From an uncultured Eubacteriales bacterium (GTDB lineage Bacteria; Bacillota; Clostridia; Monoglobales; Monoglobaceae): a stretch of 7,194 nt of DNA. Position numbers and translations under genes: made by a program. The notes beneath the pieces are model-generated. The model was not told the DNA's origin. It saw nothing but the letters and a program-made list of their open reading frames with translations, and did no database searches. Positions 4,763-7,194 of this stretch are shown here, piece after piece (the first letter of the stretch is position 1; every line of letters starts with the position of its first letter). The stretch spans positions 1 to 7,194 of the forward strand of contig CAJKNM010000082.1 in NCBI GenBank assembly GCA_905201285.1, read 5' to 3'.

Positions 4763-7194
4763 TGCTGTCTTCCTCCTTATTTTCGGTTTTGGTATCGGAT
4801 GTATCATCGCTTTCGCCTTGTGAGGAATCATCTTTCAAATTTCCTCCGACAACATTCACATCCACACTTCCGTCCACCGTTCCGTGGAAGGTGCCCTCAA
4901 CACGACCGTTTATATATCCGTGAATTCGTCCGTCAACCGCGGTCTTTCCGTTGTTTTTAAAGTTCTTGACCGGAATAGCAACCTTAAACGATGTCTTTTC
5001 TATTATAGTATTACCCAGCATAAGCAGCTGCGGCAGGATTCCCATAACGAGTATTATCGAAATCAAGGTACCTCTGCCGAGGCTCAGTCCTATTGATGAG
5101 ATTGCCGCATCGGACGACATAAGAGCAATGATAAAGCCTGCCGCCGCCAAAATCGTACCCGAAGTAAGAATCGTCGGGAAGGCAAGAGAAATTGCCTTTA
5201 TGACCGCCTGTTTGGGCGGCATTACATCCTTTAGCTGTGTAAACCTGTTGGTTATAACTATGGCATAGTCGATGTTTGCACCCATCTGAATCGAACTTAC
5301 AACCAGATAACTCAAAAAGAACATCGGCTTGCTCTCTATGAACGGGAACGAAAAGTTCATCCATACGCTTCCCTGAATAACCAAAATCAATATTATGGGT
5401 ATTCCCGCCGAACAGAATGTAAACAGAAGAACCAGCATTACAAAGAGAACCGATAATATACTGATTAATATGTTATCCTGGCCGAAGGTAGACGACAGAT
5501 CAAAGTCACTGGTCGAATTTCCGACAAGAAGAACATCGTCACCGTAATACTTCTTAGCCTCTGAACGAAGTGTGTCCAAAAATTCAAATGTTTCGCTGCT
5601 CTCCTCGGGAAGGTTAAGATCTAACACGATTCGGCTGTAATGCTCACCCAAGAGCTGTTTTTTACCGTCCGAAAGCTTATCATTTATCTCGTTTATCTTA
5701 TCCTCCATCTCCTGATCCAGCGAAATCGTATGGTTCTGAACCTCGTCATACACAAAATCGAACATATTAATCAGCGGAACGCCGTATTCATCGATTCCGC
5801 CTATGACCTTTCCTACATTCTCCTTTTCAACCGCGTATGCCGAATATAAAAGACGCACGAGTTCTATATCCACATCGATAAGCTCCGAAAACTGCCGCGG
5901 GGTAAGCCGATCGGCAAGGGTATACCCGTCAAGCGCCTCGGTATTGGCGAGGCCCGTTATCGTATCAATTTCTTTATACTGACCGAGGTCGTTTATTAGT
6001 TCCTTCTCTTTATCATAATCACCGGTCGGCACAAGAACAGCTAAAATATTACTGCTTTTAAACGTATCGGTAATCATCTCATCCGCAATCTGAGAATCAT
6101 TCTTTGCAAAGGTCGAAAGAAGGCTGTAGCTGTAAGCATAAGGGCAGTTATTGGCTAAGAAAAACGACCCAACCAACAAAACCGCAAATATAATAGGTGT
6201 AATATATCTGAGCTTAACCACTATCTTGCCCCAATGATTAATTTCGGGAACAAAGTTTTTGTGATGTGTCTTGTCTATAAGACTGCTGAACGACATAAGA
6301 AGCCCCGGCATAAGTGTAAACACAGTCAGGATACTCAAAAATATTGCCTTGATAAGCACAACACCCATATCATAGCCGATTTTGAAGTGCATAAACGTCA
6401 TCGCCATCAGACCCGAAAGAGTGGTCAAACAGCTTCCCGATATCTCGGGAATCGCCTGAGTCAGAGCCGAAATCACGGCTTCTCTCGGTTCCTTTGTTTC
6501 TCTTTCTTCTGTATAGCGGTGGCACAGAATTATGGCATAGTCAATCGCCAGCGCCAGCTGAAGCACCACCGCAACGGAGTTTGAAACAAATGAGATTGTT
6601 CCCATCATAAAGTTTGTTCCTTTATTCAAAAGAGCCGCCGCAATAAATGTCAAAAGCAGGGTTGGTATCTCCATATACGTTCTCGATGTTAAAAACAAAA
6701 CCGAAACTATAATGATACAAACGATTACCATAACCCTTGAAATTTCCTTTGCAATGGTATTCGCCTTGGTATCACCGAGCTCCGCCGAAACGTATGTATC
6801 ATATTCAGACAGCATATCTTTTGCCGATTCAAGCGCAGTCTCGCTTATCGCATCGGTGTTGCTTCCGTCAAATGTAATCGAAAACAATGCCGAAGAATCG
6901 GAATAATGCTTCTGGGAATCGTCAAAGTCAACCTCTTTTATTCCGTCAACGTCCGTCAGCTTTTCCGAAAGCTCTTTCGCCCGGTCATATGAAATATTAT
7001 CAACCATTATCTTAGCTGTTGCATAGGTAGTAAATTCATCGTCCATAATGGTAAGTCCGCGCCGTGTTTCGGTGTCGTCCGCCAGATAATCCGTCAGAGT
7101 ATTATCAACCTTAACCCAGTTTGAAGAAAACAAACAGAATATTATCGCTATTATGTATATCAGATAAAACGCCTTTCGTTTATCTACAATAAAT
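4749..7194 (-). CDS. MMPL-family RND transporter (5' end just outside window)
   Basis: The frame is open from the right edge to a TAG at 4749-4751. A TTG at 7133 is not the real start: codons upstream encode a basic segment (VDKRKAFY) and a hydrophobic helix (LIYIIAIIF), the first membrane span, so only a few N-terminal residues are missing. Numbering below counts the TTG codon as 1. The two-fold RND layout is complete: TM1, an outer loop (~5-132), spans within ~133-283, a seventh span (~310-328), a second outer loop (~329-553), spans within ~554-709 and a cytosolic tail. Each half carries the Asp-Tyr pair known as the proton relay of MmpL transporters: D198-Y199 in LALAIDYAII and D622-Y623 in MGANIDYAIV. 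This implies a proton-driven exporter, commonly of lipids or other hydrophobic molecules in this family; the substrate here is unknown. The tail carries a tetrapeptide repeat (733-764) and an acidic end. It overlaps the GLUG gene by 14 bases. Confidence 0.93.
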   Translation of the reverse strand, partial: FIVDKRKAFYLIYIIAIIFCLFSSNWVKVDNTLTDYLADDTETRRGLTIMDDEFTTYATAKIMVDNISYDRAKELSEKLTDVDGIKEVDFDDSQKHYSDSSALFSITFDGSNTDAISETALESAKDMLSEYDTYVSAELGDTKANTIAKEISRVMVIVCIIIVSVLFLTSRTYMEIPTLLLTFIAAALLNKGTNFMMGTISFVSNSVAVVLQLALAIDYAIILCHRYTEERETKEPREAVISALTQAIPEISGSCLTTLSGLMAMTFMHFKIGYDMGVVLIKAIFLSILTVFTLMPGLLMSFSSLIDKTHHKNFVPEINHWGKIVVKLRYITPIIFAVLLVGSFFLANNCPYAYSYSLLSTFAKNDSQIADEMITDTFKSSNILAVLVPTGDYDKEKELINDLGQYKEIDTITGLANTEALDGYTLADRLTPRQFSELIDVDIELVRLLYSAYAVEKENVGKVIGGIDEYGVPLINMFDFVYDEVQNHTISLDQEMEDKINEINDKLSDGKKQLLGEHYSRIVLDLNLPEESSETFEFLDTLRSEAKKYYGDDVLLVGNSTSDFDLSSTFGQDNILISILSVLFVMLVLLFTFCSAGIPIILILVIQGSVWMNFSFPFIESKPMFFLSYLVVSSIQMGANIDYAIVITNRFTQLKDVMPPKQAVIKAISLAFPTILTSGTILAAAGFIIALMSSDAAISSIGLSLGRGTLISIILVMGILPQLLMLGNTIIEKTSFKVAIPVKNFKNNGKTAVDGRIHGYINGRVEGTFHGTVDGSVDVNVVGGNLKDDSSQGESDDTSDTKTENKEEDSNEKA
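4771..4778 (-). promoter_or_regulatory. Ribosome binding site of the GLUG gene, inside the MMPL coding region
   Basis: On the minus strand this reads AAGGAGGA, ending 9 bases before the ATG at 4762. It lies within the last codons of the MMPL gene, where the same bases contribute to the K-E-E-D residues of the acidic tail. This site decides the start of the GLUG protein and implies translational coupling. Confidence 0.88.
4842..4937 (-). repeat. Tetrapeptide (hydrophobic-x-Gly-x) repeat in the MMPL C-terminal tail
   Basis: Residues 733-764 (counting the TTG at 7133 as 1) fall into eight four-residue units: VDGR, IHGY, INGR, VEGT, FHGT, VDGS, VDVN, VVGG. Gly is at position 3 in seven of eight and V, I or F at position 1 in all. 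Codons differ between units (GTT, ATT, ATA, GTG; GGA, GGT, GGC), so the periodicity is held at the protein level and is not a recent DNA duplication. The pattern recalls the short beta-helix units of bactofilin-like proteins; this is only a resemblance. The segment is cytosolic by topology. Confidence 0.8.

Noticed and set aside
4763..4831. Upstream in-frame ATG at 4831 extending the GLUG protein by 23 residues
   Set aside because: The extension is a Pro/Lys-rich stretch that would bury the signal peptide, and it lies entirely within the MMPL gene. The ATG at 4762 has a strong ribosome binding site at ideal spacing and starts directly at the signal peptide.
7131..7133. TTG at 7133 as the start of the transporter
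   Set aside because: The frame is open further upstream to the window edge and encodes the first membrane span with a basic residue cluster before it. The true start is outside the window.
1..7194. CRISPR arrays, tRNA/rRNA genes, insertion sequences, riboswitches
   Set aside because: The window is almost wholly filled by three coding frames. No direct DNA repeats with regular spacers, no transposase frame and no RNA-gene signature were seen. The repetitive look of the GLUG regions is explained by protein repeats.

Overview
The window looks like chromosomal DNA of a low-to-mid GC Gram-positive anaerobe, probably a gut-type Clostridia/Firmicutes bacterium. This is inferred from near-consensus AAGGAGG ribosome binding sites, a dense co-directional gene layout, an MMPL-type (RND superfamily) exporter and a GLUG-repeat surface protein. 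No taxonomic marker gene is present, so the assignment is loose.

Everything real is on the minus strand, so transcription runs from high to low coordinates. Three genes fill the window. (1) 7194 to 4749 is an MMPL/RND transporter whose first codons lie just outside the window. It ends in an unusual glycine-every-fourth-residue repeat and an acidic tail. (2) 4762 to 1196 is a 1188-residue envelope protein: signal peptide, GLUG-repeat beta-solenoid, a ~450-residue predicted helical/coiled-coil domain, a second GLUG block, C-terminal beta domains, one transmembrane anchor and a basic cytosolic tail. (3) 1159 to the left edge is a beta-lactamase-fold serine hydrolase (class C/esterase type), cut off at its C-terminus. 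Genes 1 and 2 overlap by 14 bases, with the ribosome binding site of gene 2 inside the end of gene 1. Genes 2 and 3 are 36 bases apart with a strong ribosome binding site and no visible terminator. No intergenic stretch exceeds 36 bases.

The most interesting point is the transporter/GLUG-protein pair. The long helical domain of the GLUG protein is inserted inside a single GLUG repeat: removing residues 310-759 restores a repeat with exactly the spacing of its neighbours. The protein therefore reads as a beta-solenoid with a long helical stalk spliced into one rung, held in the membrane next to an exporter with which it is probably translationally coupled. I infer, without proof, that it is a dedicated extracytoplasmic partner of the exporter. 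The substrate is unknown, and the role of the cytosolic hydrolase in the cluster is open.
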